Of a DNA stretch of 64,000 nt, positions 1-11,021 are shown one piece after another; positions within the stretch are counted from its first letter, which is position 1, and each line of letters opens with the position of its first letter. The notes below the pieces were generated by a model. The model had not been told where the DNA came from. It saw nothing but the letters and a program-made list of their open reading frames with translations, and ran no database searches. This DNA is from Symsagittifera roscoffensis (lineage: Eukaryota; Xenacoelomorpha; Acoela; Convolutidae), in contig NC_087065.1 of the NCBI RefSeq assembly GCF_963678635.1, positions 49,369,011 to 49,433,010 on the forward strand. Direction: 5' to 3'. Made by a program: the position numbers and the translations under genes.

Positions 1-1380
1 ATTTAAGTAGTAACGCCTTTGTCGACACGACATTAGTGAACCACAAATTAAACTGGCTGGGTAGTGACGACTAAAAGCATGTGAAGCTGTCTTTGGACGC
101 TGGCCACTCGTTTTCGAACCTTGTCTTCTTTCGGTCGGTATGTACTTCCGGGTGGATGTTGCATATTTGAGCTTCAAAATAGGCCCTATAACAAATGGCT
201 CAATGGTCAGGGACACCATCTCTTGTGCTTTTGTAGCTAACAGTTTTTAGTTCTGATGACGCGCTTATCCGTCTCATTTCCTCCTATTTGTCGAATCGCA
301 TTCATTGGGTGCGTGGAAACAATTTTCTGTCCCTTGAAATGTGCGTGTTAAGCGGCGTTCCTCAGAGAAGCATCATCGGCCTGATGTTAAAAACATATCT
401 ATTCCATGCATGTTCGCTGATAACTTAAACTTCTCTACAGTGGCTCATGCTTGAATAGTTTACAATCTAATGTACACGGAGTCTCCTTGTGGTGTAAGCT
501 CAACGGCCTCGATTTTCATCCTGACACGACTAAACTAAACTCGAATGTTTCCTCCCCCATCTTCAATTTAAATTACGCATCAACTGAATGTATGGAGCAA
601 ACCAAAGATTCGAGTGTTCTGATTTCTCCAAGTGTATCTTGAAACCACCATCTTGGCTCTCGACTTGGCAAAGAGTCCCTCTGTTTTTATTATTTAAAGA
701 GAAATGTTTCATTTAATTCTCCTGTCAAAACGAAGTATCAATTTTATATTTCTTTTGTTCGATCCATTTTGTTATTTGATTATTGTATTTAGTACCTCAG
801 AATTGCATTTTTACGTAAACTAGAACATCTGCAAATTGGAGCTGCTGGCTGGATAAAAGGATGTCATGATTATAATTGTTCTCTGTATCAACTCGAGTTA
901 TTGCCAATATGCTATCATCTCATCTTTTCAGGTTGTATCTTATTTTGCAAATTATAGCAAAATTACTGTGATTTCAATTTTTTAATCTTTATCTTCTGTT
1001 TCAAATAGACCTGGAAACAGATCAAACCCGAAAGTTCTGTTTTCTTCTTCGGTTTCTCGGAACCTTTCCACATGTGGTATTTTTTTATGAGAACAATGGA
1101 AATCCTAAGCTATGTTTCAGCCAACTCGAGTTTGAATGTTTATGGCCCCATGAGGAAGATAAAAATGAAACTTCGAAAATTTTTGTTCAATGATTTTCAA
1201 TCAAAACTTTACCTCAACACTTCCTGCAAATTCTCTTTCTTTCGTCAAAAGTCGATGCAACACATGTAGAACTTAAAAAACCTATCAATTTAAACTTTTC
1301 TAACCATTTCTATAAACTCAATTTTATTTTTGGAGCCAATTGGCGGTTCTTTTTTGAAATAAAACTATTGTTGCAGCTTA
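1..1380 (+). pseudogene. Non-LTR retrotransposon RT fragment, copy 1
   Basis: Reverse-transcriptase remnant of a CR1/jockey-like LINE, heavily frameshifted. Successive frames read the hallmarks in order: 'SYLSNRIHWVRG' (about 270-315), 'SGVPQRSIIGLM' (about 352-387, the SGVPQGS...G block), 'FADNLNFS' at 413-436 (a degraded YADD catalytic motif) and 'CKLNGLDFHPDTTK' (about 494-535). The segment continues as AT-rich sequence to about 1,380, where copia-derived sequence takes over. It is roughly 85-90% like the copy at 4,660-5,815 by eye. The first ~165 bases are also related to the short repeat at 15,730-15,950, 40,037-40,240 and 40,994-41,210. Family membership is well supported; the exact clade is inferred. 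Confidence 0.75.
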
Positions 1381-1405
1381 AAGGTCACTACCAAAATACC
1401 CCCAC

Positions 1406-1942
1406 TCAAGATATAAATAAAAACGCCCCAATGGCTAGGTCTCGAAAAACCTGAAACAAGGGAACGCCTTTATCTTCAATACGAACCCGCTCACTAAGAT
1501 TGGCAATCAGCTTTTGCACTGAAATTTCGTCAACATCAAAAATTATCATGTCATCAACATACACAGCAATGAAACTATTTTTCTTAGAATGATAAAATAA
1601 ACAGGTCTCTACAGAGCTTCTTAAGTAAACAAGTTCCAAAAAAATTTTTTGTTAGAAACTAAATCCAAGCTCGACTCGCTTGTTTTAAACCGTAAATACG
1701 TAAACACGTTTATTGAACTTGCATACATCACGTTCACCAGACTCATAACCACGAGTTTGCTCAATGAAAAATTGATCCTCTAAAGTAGAACTCAAAAAAG
1801 CTGTTTTGACATCAATTTGTCGCATTTTTAAACAATGCTGTGCTGCAATGGCAAATAATGAGCGAATAACTGTCATACTAATAGTAGGTGAAAAAGTATC
1901 AGTATAATTTTGTCCATGAATTTGACTAAATCCCATAGCCAC
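1406..1942 (-). pseudogene. Ty1/copia reverse transcriptase fragment
   Basis: Two antisense pieces of a copia RT. The upstream piece (1,942-1,685 on the - strand) reads 'MAMGFSQIHGQNYTDTFSP', then 'RQIDVKTAFLSSTLED', which are the copia RT blocks including the first catalytic Asp in 'IDVKTAFL'. The downstream piece (1,639-1,406) contains 'AVYVDDMIIF', the YVDD active-site box. A frameshift and stop separate them, and the RNase H that should follow is absent. Copia identity is secure from the YVDDM and QIDVKTAFL blocks. Not functional. Confidence 0.85.
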
Positions 1943-2013
1943 ATAACGTGCCTTATATCGTGTAATTGAAACATCGCTTTTACGTTTTATATCAAAAACC
2001 CATTTGCCTTTCG

Positions 2014-2440
2014 TTAATGGTTTTCCAGAAGGTTAAGCCACACGATCCCATGTTGTATTTTCCACAAGACCTTTGAACTCAATTTGCATTGCAGCCTGCC
2101 ATTTTTCAGCATCGGCTGACAAAATTGCTTCGTCATAATTAAGTGGAACATTGCCATTGACGCTAGCAGCCGTTGCAAAATACAGTTTTCATCAGTAGAA
2201 AAATCACAATCGTAGTGCCATGCAGGTCTTCGATTCATCCGACCAGTCCTTTTAGTTGTAGGAATGTCACGTCCAAAAGCAGTAGATTGTTCTTCATCAC
2301 TCACATATTGTTCTCTTGATTTGGATGATGAGAACGTTTTGGTAAAAATGTGTCGAACTGTCAGGAGTGGGGAAGTAATATTTGTAGATTGTCTGCAGTT
2401 GTAGTGTTGGGAGAAGACAATGTGTAGGGAGACTCACGGC
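2014..2440 (-). pseudogene. Copia integrase-RT linker fragment, copy 1
   Basis: Antisense continuation of the same copia element, upstream of the RT. It encodes 'RPAWHYDCDFSTDENC' and an 'EAILSADAEKWQAAM'-like block (EA...D...W..AM), which normally lies just before copia RT motif A. A one-base deletion in the 'CIFAMAAS' region shifts the frame relative to the second copy at 3,411-3,833, which reads through. The two copies are nearly identical, so this stretch is duplicated within 1.5 kb. Confidence 0.75.
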
Positions 2441-2455
2441 ATCAGATATACCAAA

Positions 2456-2795
2456 TTATTCAAGAGTTGTGCAATTTTCCCGTGTATCTAAGTAGATTGG
2501 GGTATCTTGAATACATTTTGATATAAATAAGCAACCAAATACTTTTAAATGATGAACACTTGGTTGCTTTCCAAAAATTCCAAATAGAAAGCGTCTTGAA
2601 CATTGATTTGTCTGGAATGATATAGCTCGTGCATCCACAGTCTATCACAATATCCATCGACCCATTTGAAGTTGCAGTTAGTGCTAAGACAGAGGAACCG
2701 CCTTGACTGTTGCTCGAATTTTGCTTGTTTACATGCTGCTTTGCATAGCACCTGTCAGCAGTGTGATTTTCACGTCCACACTTTGTACAGTACAC
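2456..2795 (-). pseudogene. Copia nucleocapsid, protease start and integrase tail, internally deleted
   Basis: The - strand frame from 2,795 begins 'MYCTKCGRENHTADRCY', a CCHC zinc knuckle (C-x2-C-x4-H-x4-C). It is followed by 'VIDCGCTSYIIPD', which matches the copia protease start but with the usual DSG Ser changed to Cys. About 40 residues later the frame passes into 'HHLKVFGCLFISK' (second frame, 2,456-2,638), the end of the copia integrase core. The protease body and the integrase catalytic core are therefore missing, an internal deletion of probably more than 1 kb. Confidence 0.75.
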
Positions 2796-2834
2796 GGTTT
2801 TCTTTTTTCCTTGTCCAGTTCCTCCATTGTATTG

Positions 2835-3104
2835 TCATCGGCAACTTCTATGAATCGCTGGAGCCGCAATGGACGTAGAACTCGTATCTTGTTTGTTTGA
2901 GCTCCCGCCAAGTGATCGCTCAATCAGTGGCTCTTTCAACTGTAGATACGATTTTTGCTGGAACTGTTTTGCAGCTATGAATGAGTCGTATTCTTGTGGC
3001 AATGCTTTGAGAACTATGGCTATATTCAGGTTGCCGCTGATCTTTTCATCGGCAGATTGTAGTTTGTCCATTTTATTTAGAAATCGCAGAAGTCCAGAGG
3101 TCAC
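2835..3104 (-). pseudogene. Copia Gag fragment (UBN2-like)
   Basis: The antisense reading frame of 89 residues contains 'VLKALPQEYDSFIAAK', the characteristic LL..LP.EYD.F block of copia Gag, preceded by 'LLRFLNKMDKLQSADEKIS'. It is truncated at the N-terminus where the 3,113-3,400 repeat begins. It lies upstream (in - orientation) of the zinc knuckle at 2,795, the correct Gag order. A partial second copy occurs at about 4,370-4,640. Confidence 0.75.
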
Positions 3105-3112
3105 ATTTTATT

Positions 3113-3400
3113 TAGAAATCCAGAGGTCGCAGAGAGGAGGTAACTCAATGAGTGAACCATTGTTACCTGAACCACATAATGAAATGGCTTGGGTAGAGAC
3201 GGTTCAATGTCTACAAAAAAAAAACGTCTTCAAAACAGTTGCTTATCTAGTTTGACGTTTTGTTTAATTTGTAAAATCAAAAAACACTGTCCAATTATTG
3301 AATATTTGCTATCCAGACAAAACAAAACAAAAAAACATCTGCAAAACAGTTGCTTTTCCCTTTCTTTTCTGACAGTTTTCTAAGTTCAAAAAAATCCTTA
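3113..3400. repeat. Dispersed repeat, copy 1 (partner at 7,445-7,740)
   Basis: About 280 bases starting near 'cagaggtcgcagagaggagg' recur at 7,445-7,740 with small indels in A-runs. The inner part is weakly related to the head repeat found at 1-165 and 40,037-40,240. No coding potential is evident. It interrupts the copia Gag fragment and separates the two copia pieces. Confidence 0.7.
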
Positions 3401-3410
3401 TATAAAGATC

Positions 3411-3840
3411 CTATGTTTTATTTTCTCCAAGACCTTTGGATTCATTTTGCATTGCAGCCTGCCATTTTTCAGCATCGGCTGACAAAATTGCTTCGTCATA
3501 ATTAAGTGGAACATTATCATTGACGCTAGCAGCCATTGCAAAAATACAGTTTTCATCAGTAGAAAAATCACAATCGTAGTGCCATGCAGGTCTTCGATTC
3601 ATCCGACCAGTCCTTTTAGTTGTAGGAATGTCACGTCCAAAAGCAGTAGATTGTTCTTCATCACTCACATATTGTTCTCTTGATTTGGATGATGAGAAAG
3701 TTTTGGTAAAAATGTGTCGAACTGTCAGGAGTGGGGGAAGTAATATTTTGCAGGTTGTCTGCAGGTGTAGTGTTAGAAGAAGATTCAATGGCATCAGATA
3801 TACCAAATTAATCGAGAGTTGTGTAATTTTCACGTGTATC
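3411..3840 (-). pseudogene. Copia integrase-RT linker fragment, copy 2
   Basis: A 140-residue antisense frame that is a near-identical duplicate of 2,014-2,440, here without the frameshift. It contains 'RPAWHYDCDFSTDENC' and 'YDEAILSADAEKWQAAM', the linker preceding copia RT. It ends abruptly where the RT should start, so this is a second truncated copy of the same family. Confidence 0.75.
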
Positions 3841-4640
3841 TAAGTAGATTGGAGTTTCTTGAATCTCCATCTGCACATTATGAGAACTAGATGCTGCAGA
3901 TACTTTTTGAGAAATATCAATAGTTCTAGAACTAGCCCCCCTGTCGGTGATAACGGCTGTTCAAGAGTAGGCAGTACTTCATTTGCATCAGTTGCACATG
4001 TTTGTGCATTATTGACCCCCACTGAATCTGTGACAGCTCCCACTGGATCACTACCCAGAAAAGGCAAAACAAGAGCAGGCCTTGATCCGTTATCGAGACC
4101 TGGGAATTGTTCTTCGTGAAATGTCAAATTCCGAGAGCGATAAATTTTCTTTTTCACTAAATCATATAAAATATATGCAGGACTTGAACCGTCATAAACA
4201 GTAAAAACTGTTTTTTACCTTTGGGTAAAAACTTGCGCTAGTGGGTTTCAATTTTTGATATACACAAGCAACCAAAATTTTTTAAATGATGAACACTGGG
4301 TTGCTTTCCAAAAAACTTTTTGCATAGTGTTTTATCATCATTAATAGCAGATGTTAGTACACGATGAATGAGCTATGAATGAGTCGTATTCTTGTGGCAA
4401 TGCTTTGAGAACTATGGCTATTTTCAGGTTGCCGCTGATCTTTTCATCGGCAGATTGTAGTTTGTCCATTTTATTTAGAAATTCTATCATCGATTCACCG
4501 GTCTTCTTGAGTTCCAGAAACTCTTGCCAAAGCAGAGTGATTTGGCTTGTTCAAATCTGCCCAAATGTTTTTTGCAAATATTTTCAAATTTCGAATCCAT
4601 TCCGGTTATTCTGAGCAATGATCATCTTCAAAGTAGCATC
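3841..4640 (-). pseudogene. Copia fragment, copy 2: integrase C-terminal linker and Gag piece
   Basis: Antisense continuation of copy 2. The frame 4,157-3,840 encodes a Ser/Thr/Pro-rich linker beginning 'KKIYRSRNLTFHEEQFPG', typical of the variable region after the copia integrase ('SRDVTFDE'-like). Further right, about 4,370-4,500 repeats the Gag segment of 2,970-3,100 almost exactly, and 4,500-4,640 extends Gag further upstream. Protease and integrase core are again missing. Coding boundaries are approximate. Confidence 0.6.
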
Positions 4641-4659
4641 ATTGAGGTTGCATAATAAT

Positions 4660-5815
4660 TTCCTGATACAACTTCCTCTGAGCAGGAACCACACATTAAA
4701 CTGGCTCGGTAGTGACGTTTAAAAGCATTTGAAGCTGTGTTTGGACGCTGGCCACTAGTTTTGGAACCTTGTTTTTTTGGAACCTTGCGGTATGTACTTC
4801 AGGGCCAATGTTACATATTTGAGCTTCAAAAAAGGGCCAAATAACAAAAGTCTCAATGGCCAGGGACACCATCTCTTGTGCTTTTGTAGCTTACAGTTTT
4901 TGGTTCTGATGACGCGTTTATCCGTCTCATTTCCTCCTATATGTCGAATCCCATGCAGTGGGTGCGTGTAAACAATTTTCTGTCACTTGAAGTGCGTCTT
5001 AAGCGGCGTTCCTCAGAGAAGCATCATCGGCCTGATGTTAAAAATATATCTATTCCATACATGCTCGCTGATGACTTAAACTTCTCTGCAGTGGCTCATG
5101 CTTGAATAGTTTACAGTCTATCATACATGGACTCTCCTTGTGGTGTAAACTCAACGGCCTCGATTTTCATCCTGACATGACTTAACTAATCTCAAATGTT
5201 TCCTCCCCCATCTTCAATTTAAATGACGCATCATTTGAATGTATGGAGCAAATCAAAGATTCGGGTGTTCTAATTTCTCCAAGTTTATCTTGGAACCACC
5301 ATATTGGCTCTCGACTTGGCAAAGAGTCCCGCTGTTTTTAAGATTTAAAGAGAAATGTTTCATTTAATTCCCCTGTCAAAACGAAGTATCAATCTTATAT
5401 CTCTTGTGTTCGATCCATTTTGTTATTTGATTATTGTTTTTGTTACTCCAGAATCACATTTTTACGTAAACTAGAACATCTGCAAAATGGAGCTGCTGGC
5501 TGGATAAAAGGATGCCGTGATTAAAATTATTTCCTGGTTCAAGTCGAGTTATATTCAATATGCTATCATCTCATCTTTTCAGATCGTATCCTTTTTTGCA
5601 TACTATTGCAAAATTACTGTGATTTCAATTTTTTTGATCTTTATCTTTTGTTTCAAATAGACCTGGAAAAATATCAAACCCGAAAATTTTGTTTTCTGCT
5701 CCGATTTCTCGGAACCTTTCCACGTGTGGTAGTTTTTTATGAGAACATTGGAAAGCCTAAGCTATGTTTCAGCCAACTCGAGTTTGAATGTTTAATGCCC
5801 CATTAATCTTCCGGT
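4660..5815 (+). pseudogene. Non-LTR retrotransposon RT fragment, copy 2
   Basis: Second copy of the 1-1,380 LINE segment, collinear with it. A frame from 4,777 reads 'ANVTYLSFKKGPNNKSLNG', a decayed form of the RT block usually written Y.DF.KAFD. Further on are the SGVPQ block (around 5,005) and 'LADDLNFSAV' at 5,064-5,093, with the YADD aspartates preserved as ADD. Similarity to copy 1 ends near 5,800, where copy 1 diverges and this copy continues into a LINE 3' end. Non-functional. Confidence 0.75.
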
Positions 5816-6130
5816 CTATAGTATTCGTAGTCTCTGTCCATCAGCTCTTTCTGTGGATGTCCAATTCGTCAATCGAGAAAGGACGTGTTTTAATTTAATA
5901 ACATCCATGTTCATTTTCAGTCCAGGAGAAGCTGGAGTTTGAGGGAAAAGTTGGACCCATCTCCGATGAACGGGATCATTTTCTCTACCGCATGTAAACA
6001 CAAGTAGATTTGTAGCTTCACAATAAGAGCGTATACACCCTGTTTTTAGGAGTAGCCTCGGTGCCTGATTATACTGAGACCCAGCCTTGAGCTTACTTCT
6101 TTAGGTGTAAGTTGAGTTGATTTGCGCGGA
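5816..6130 (+). repeat. LINE 3' end / tail repeat
   Basis: Continuation of copy 2. The stretch from about 5,890 ('ttttaatttaataacatcc') to 6,100 ('ctgagacccagccttgagct') aligns, with moderate divergence, to the tail of the giant-element block at 39,820-40,036, 40,785-40,993 and 63,765-63,972. Shared landmarks are the 'gccctgtttttaggagt' and 'actgagacccagcc' segments. No open reading frame is supported. The relationship implies either that the giant element's terminal region captured LINE sequence or that both derive from one older repeat. Confidence 0.55.
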
Positions 6131-6350
6131 TCAGCTGATAGCCTTCATGCAGTAAGGATTTTGTCGACCCGATGTTACGAGAAATAAAGTGAACTGTAAA
6201 AGTTTTCCGCTGACGTCACCTATCAGGTTAAGAAATTAGGCCCCATAACCAACTGCTCAAGTGTCAGAGAAACTACCTCTTGTGTTTTTGCACCTCATTC
6301 TGTCGGAGCGAATTCGGTTCGCTTAAGATATGGGACATCAAGATCGTGTT
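6131..6350 (+). repeat. Head repeat, third diverged copy
   Basis: A diverged match to the head repeat ('aaggattttgtcgacccgatgtta' region at about 6,155-6,180), directly downstream of the tail repeat. The same tail-then-head order is seen at 40,037 and 40,994. It then resembles the 175-300 part of copy 1 ('aggccccataaccaactgctcaa') before similarity ends near 6,300. Non-coding as far as I can see. Confidence 0.5.
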
Positions 6351-7440
6351 ATAGCTTGAAAGCTATCACCGAAAAACCCCCCTCCTAGTAAAAAGCAAGT
6401 CCCTATGACTAGGTCTCTAAAAACCTAAAACATGCGAACGCCGTTAAAAACAGGGTTGGAAACTCAAACAACTACCATAAATTTTTATCGGACAGTGGAC
6501 CTTTGATCCATTTCAGATGGATCAGCCTGAAACCCGCCTTATCTCAGCATAACTGTATAAAATACACTCAAGGAAAAAAACTCAACTTTCACATTTTGAC
6601 AACAACTCTAGAATCAAGCAAGAAAATTGACTCAGGTAGCTCTAAAGGCTTAAGGAAATAATTAGTCTCAAACCAATAAGCTTTATCGTTTGAACCAAAA
6701 AGTCGCTTCACTGATCGACCTGCCCAACCAATGTGTTTTTTAACCAGTAATAGCACTCTCGCAGCAACTCTCTATGCTCTCTAACAGGAACAAGACAGCT
6801 CTATTCGACGGATAGGTTGTTTCAAATTTCGAAAAGATCTGATTTTAAGTCCACTTTCCCGCTAATACGAAATCGGTTCTTTTGATTTTTCTGACTTTCT
6901 ACTTAAATTTGTTGCCATAAACTTGAACATTACATGGCCAAATAGAAGTTTTCAACGATACCATTTCAACCCAAATCAAACGAAAAATTAAGGATCTGAC
7001 CGACTGACACGTATTTTGCATTTAACTAAATTAGACAATCATAAGATTTAGAATATCTCAGAGGCCCTTTGGGTTGTTATTTGGATTTCAGAAATATGTC
7101 TTGATTTCGATAAACATTGATTTTGCATTTTCTGCTTCTCAAAAAAAAATTAACGGAAACAAAGTTGCCTTACAAAACTTGTCTCGATGTCGAGAAAAAA
7201 CGGTTTGAATTTCTTTTGGAAATCATCCAATTCGAGAAAATTTTATATATGCCGCTGAGTTCATCGCCTTTTTTGCAAAGGTTATGCCTAATTAGAATGC
7301 CATTAATTGCCAAAAATCTCAAAAGCACCGTATAAGGACACAGCCGATTCTCTGATACAATTTTCACATTAGAAATTAGAATTCACAAGGTATTTTTAAA
7401 GAAATTGAAACAGTCCAAAAATTGGGTCAACAATCAATTA
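6351..7440. other. AT-rich region with no recognisable gene
   Basis: No reading frame longer than about 70 residues has recognisable content. About 80 bases at 6,362-6,450 ('tgactaggtctctaaaaacc' region) resemble 1,385-1,465, so the left part is another dispersed repeat. The remainder, including the A-rich 7,130-7,350, shows nothing I can assign. Confidence 0.6.
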
Positions 7441-7444
7441 GTTT

Positions 7445-7740
7445 TGAGCGTTTCAGAGGTCGCAGAGAGGAGATAACTCAATAAATGAACCAATGTTACA
7501 TGAACCACATAATGAAATGGCATGGGTGCAGACTGTTCAATTTCTACAAAAAAAAGGTCTTCAAAACAGTTGCTTATCTTTTTTGATTTTTTTTTAAATT
7601 TGTAAAATCAAAAAACACTGTCCAATTATTGAATATTTGTTTTTCCAGACAAAAAAAAAAACAAACAAAAAAACATCTGCAAAACAGTTGCTCTTCCCTT
7701 TCTTTTTTGGCAGTTTTCTAAGTTTCAAAAAAAATCAGTC
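7445..7740. repeat. Dispersed repeat, copy 2
   Basis: Matches 3,113-3,400 from 'cagaggtcgcagagaggag' through the two 'aaaacagttgct' landmarks and the paired T- and A-runs. Expanded T-runs (7,584-7,602) and A-runs distinguish this copy. Downstream bases 7,741-8,030 are AT-rich and carry no assignable feature. Confidence 0.7.
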
Positions 7741-8032
7741 CAATTGTTGAACATTTGTTATTACTAAGAAAGTCATCAGTTTGGATTTTCAATGACAACA
7801 AACCAAAAAACTATCTCTCGGTTTTTGTAATTTTCCTGAACTCCTCTTTCAAGTTACAATCGAAGCTTTGATATAAAAAATCATAATAATTTTTTGATTT
7901 TATTGAATCAAATCGTAAGAGTTAAATTGTAAAAAAAATCCGAGATATAAAACATCCTGATTTACCTGACTACAACTGAATTGAAAAAGAATCTGAATCC
8001 TGAACTACTACTGAATGTAGCCTCGTTGTAAT

Positions 8033-9062
8033 TTGTCGGAAAATTCAAGTTCAAAGCCCAAAATATATCTCAAATTACCAATTAAGTGGGAGACTCAAAA
8101 AATAAAAAAGTCGAATCACAAATTGAGCTTTGAAGAGTTTTATAAAACATTTATAAAACTTAGTCGAATTTGTACAATCAGAAAGAAGACTACCGGAAAA
8201 ATATCGAAAACATAAGCAAAGGAGCTGGATCAGACCCGGATGCAACAACCTGCAAATCAATGGATGCCCAAAACCGCGACAAATTTACCCTTTTCGTTGT
8301 ACCAGAGGAATGTAAAAGCCTAGTCAAAGGGTCAAGAATAATCTCTCGAATAAAGGCTAAAATCCTCCCTAATGACTCTTTTGTATATTCATACAGGGGT
8401 AGCACCACTGAAGAGAAAATTAAATTTCTTAATCGGCATCCTGAACAAAAGTCAAAATGCGTAATTCTTCAAGATGCGACAAACTCTGTTCTAAAACAGA
8501 AAATCCCTAACCCTATTAATTTCATTGGCAAATTTTTGGATTTTTTTGAAGTAATTATCACCAATTTTAGCCTAGACATGGTCGTCATTTGCGAAATACC
8601 ACCAGTATTAGACAAACATGATACTCGTGGGTTTAATAACGCAATTAACGATTATTTTGGATCGAAATCAGGTTTTGAGATGCTAAATATAAATTCGAAG
8701 TTCTTAAAGACTATAGGTTCTTATTTTGGGACAAAAAACCACTTCAATGATAATCACGGCGTCGCCTTGTTACGTAATTGTCTGCGTTCTTTTGTTTGTC
8801 TAGCAACCTTCCAAGAGTCAATTTAATTAATGATCGTCGATCCTCGTCGCAACTTGTTTTTAAAGCGCCTTTTCAGCATTATCAACACTCCTATTTGAAA
8901 AGATTTCTAATCCCAGTAAGTTTCGAAAGCACCCCTATAACCGCCATAACTACTACAATAATCAAAAACAGAATAATTTCTCTCACTTCCGGGGCTGCAA
9001 TCAAAATCAAAACCACTATCAAACTTTCCATTATACTAAGGGCTTTCATCATTAAACTAGAC
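8033..9062 (+). pseudogene. CR1-like LINE ORF1 with esterase-like domain (frameshifted)
   Basis: Three frames together make one ORF1: 8,033-8,190 (N-terminus), 8,170-8,826 (218 residues) and about 8,930-9,062 (tail). The central frame resembles the SGNH/esterase-like ORF1 of CR1/L2-type LINEs. It has 'VYSYRGSTTEEKI' (block II-like), 'DMVVICEIPPVLDKHDTRG' and 'HFNDNHGVALLRN', where D-x-H matches the terminal catalytic block. The Asn of GxND is not clear. The final frame is rich in Asn, Gln and His ('NYYNNQKQNNF'), as expected of a nucleic-acid-binding ORF1 tail. Two frameshifts make it non-functional. It sits about 500 bases upstream of the ORF2 remnant on the same strand. Confidence 0.65.
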
Positions 9063-9064
9063 TA

Positions 9065-9570
9065 GTTTTGCCAAATCATCTTCAATTTTGGTCTGATATT
9101 TTTTTTAGTAATTTATATCAAAAACGCTACTTTTCTTAGTCGTAACTAGTTTATAAGTGCTTGTTTTTGTGATAGCAAAGAGCTAGTGATTTAAGATGTT
9201 TTAAACAGTAGAAACAAGTCAAATGGTTTTCCATGGGTTGCCAAATTTTTCTCCAACAGATTTCTTCTGCGCACGTTTTCCTCTCCAGCTCCCTTTTGAA
9301 CCAATTTAGTGCCTCCTCAGCGCACTTAACAATAAACAAATTCTATCAATTTTTCCCCAATTTTATTATGTTAATCACTACTATTACTTTTATAACTAAT
9401 TTTATTCATTATCTGAATTCCAAAACAAAACCTCACGCACTTTAATAGAATAAAACCTCCTTCAAAAAAGTGACATCCATTCAAATCCGAGTCCACTGAT
9501 GAGTTTTAATCTCATCTCAAAAAAAAGTTAAAACCTACAAAAATGATATTAAAGTGTTTCTTCTTAATTG
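9065..9570. other. ORF1-ORF2 interval of the LINE, no gene identified
   Basis: AT-rich interval between the ORF1 tail and the first recognisable endonuclease residues. A 62-residue antisense frame (9,339-9,151) is present but has no identifiable domain. I see no promoter or RNA signature here. Confidence 0.5.
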
Positions 9571-9574
9571 CAGA

Positions 9575-10320
9575 AGCATATGAAACGTGGCTAAATGACT
9601 CAAACGATCGAAACTTATGGGCTCTACATAGTGAGTAATTTTTTTCTTTGAGATGTGACAGATCAGTTGAAGCCAGCAAGAAAAAAAAGGAGCGGCATCA
9701 ATTTTAAGTGCCCAAAAAGTTTAACCCAAAACACGCCAACACTTGAAGATTCTGCACAAAATACTTGATGGTTTATAGATTTGGTTTAAAAAAGGATCCA
9801 ATAAAAATGCAAGAGCCACCGGTTTTAACATAACTTACAATCCAAGCAAAGTAAACAAAACTGAGTTCATTGAAGAACTTGCCCAGTCGGTTGACTATGC
9901 ACAATCGTTTACCTTTAATATGATACTTTCAGACAATTATGATCTAAACAATCTTAACGCTGACGATAAAGAATTACATGATACAATTCTGAATCCATAC
10001 AATCTCGATGTCACTAATAAAACTTTTCCTACTCACTCGAAATCACTTAGAGACTACATAATCACCGATCCTAGGTTAAAAGACCCAACAATTACTTGAA
10101 CTTTTCCTACTCACTCGAAATCACTTATAGACTACATAATCACCGATCCTAGGTTAAACGACCCAACAGATTACTTGAACTTATTGAAGGCGGGGAAAAA
10201 ATCCCTTCAAGCGCAAATCATATTTAAAAAAAACTACTCAGAAGATTTGTTCGAATCAAATCTTAAAAAAGAAATGGGAAAATTTCTACCTGCAAAGTAT
10301 TTCAGAAGAAATGCTCAATA
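9575..10320 (+). pseudogene. CR1-like LINE ORF2, APE-type endonuclease remnant
   Basis: Short frames in order show an APE-like endonuclease: 'ETWLNDSNDRNLWALHS' (about 9,580-9,632, the S/TETWL block); 'DQLKPARKK' (about 9,661, usually DR...GGG); and 'LNADDKELHDTILNPYNLD' to 'FPTHSKSLRDYIITDPRL' (about 9,955-10,077), the N..PT......IDYI block near the domain end. A 78 bp internal duplication and several frameshifts inactivate it. The linker continues as 'NYSEDLFESNLKKEMGKFL' (10,230-10,290) toward the RT start at 10,562. This is the parent sequence of the tandem array that follows. Confidence 0.65.
10022..10178. repeat. 78 bp tandem duplication inside the endonuclease
   Basis: The segment beginning 'acttttcctactcactcg' at 10,022 is repeated from 10,100 with two or three substitutions and a one-base indel. 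It is a local tandem duplication that repeats the conserved 'SL.DYIITDPRL' codons. Confidence 0.85.
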
Positions 10321-10561
10321 TTTTCTGTCAAAATATAGTTGAAAAAAAAACATGTGCTGCAAAAAACTTAACTTTTATACGTAATGATAAAACAAAAGTA
10401 AACTTATAAGATAATTTGCTCTTATCGCAGTTATTCAACTAAAAAATCCGAACAGGAAAAAAAAGAATATTATAAAGCACACAAGAAATTCCAGAAAATC
10501 ATCTAACACCCTCTTTTTTCTACAAATTTTCTTCGGAGAGATCAAAGCTAATTGCTTTAAA

Positions 10562-10822
10562 ATGGAAAAATTCTTTAATCATATATTCTCAACAGTAAGT
10601 TGTTCCTATGAAAAAGACAACGAGAGCTGTCTCACTGAAGAACTACATCAAAACAAACCCAACAACAAAGCTCCATTTTTGTTCAGATTTATAACTACCA
10701 TAGAGTGTAGAAAAGAACTTCTCGAACTCATGGCAAAAAAGCCGCTAGGCCTCTCTGACATTCCATCATCGGCCCTTAAAATGTCTGCAATGAAATCTTC
10801 ATGCAAATTGAAATCTCAATGA
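10562..10822 (+). pseudogene. LINE ORF2 RT N-terminal piece, array unit 1
   Basis: An 86-residue frame ending in 'KKPLGLSDIPSSALK', the RT 0/1 block usually read as K..G.D.IP...LK. It breaks up just after, so motifs A-C with the catalytic aspartates are absent. Equivalent frames occur at 11,859-12,137, 13,160-13,400 (frameshifted) and 14,458-14,720 (frameshifted). Confidence 0.7.
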
Positions 10823-11021
10823 AATTTCATTAGAAAAATAACTGAGCTGGGCAATGAAACTTAGTTTTTGTGATTGTGCAAAGTTCGAATCATTATCTGA
10901 TCTCGAATTTAAGCACATTACGTTTTTGTTTTTCTTAAAAATATAATTTTTATTATTATGATTATTATTAAAAATTCCACGGGAGAGTCCGTGACGGTTC
11001 GTCGACTCCCTGAGATGACTT

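Noticed and set aside
9151-9339. 62-residue antisense frame with 'EEALNWFKRELERKT'
   Set aside because: Superficially like the AL.WF block of LINE RT, but no other RT block is adjacent and no second copy supports it.
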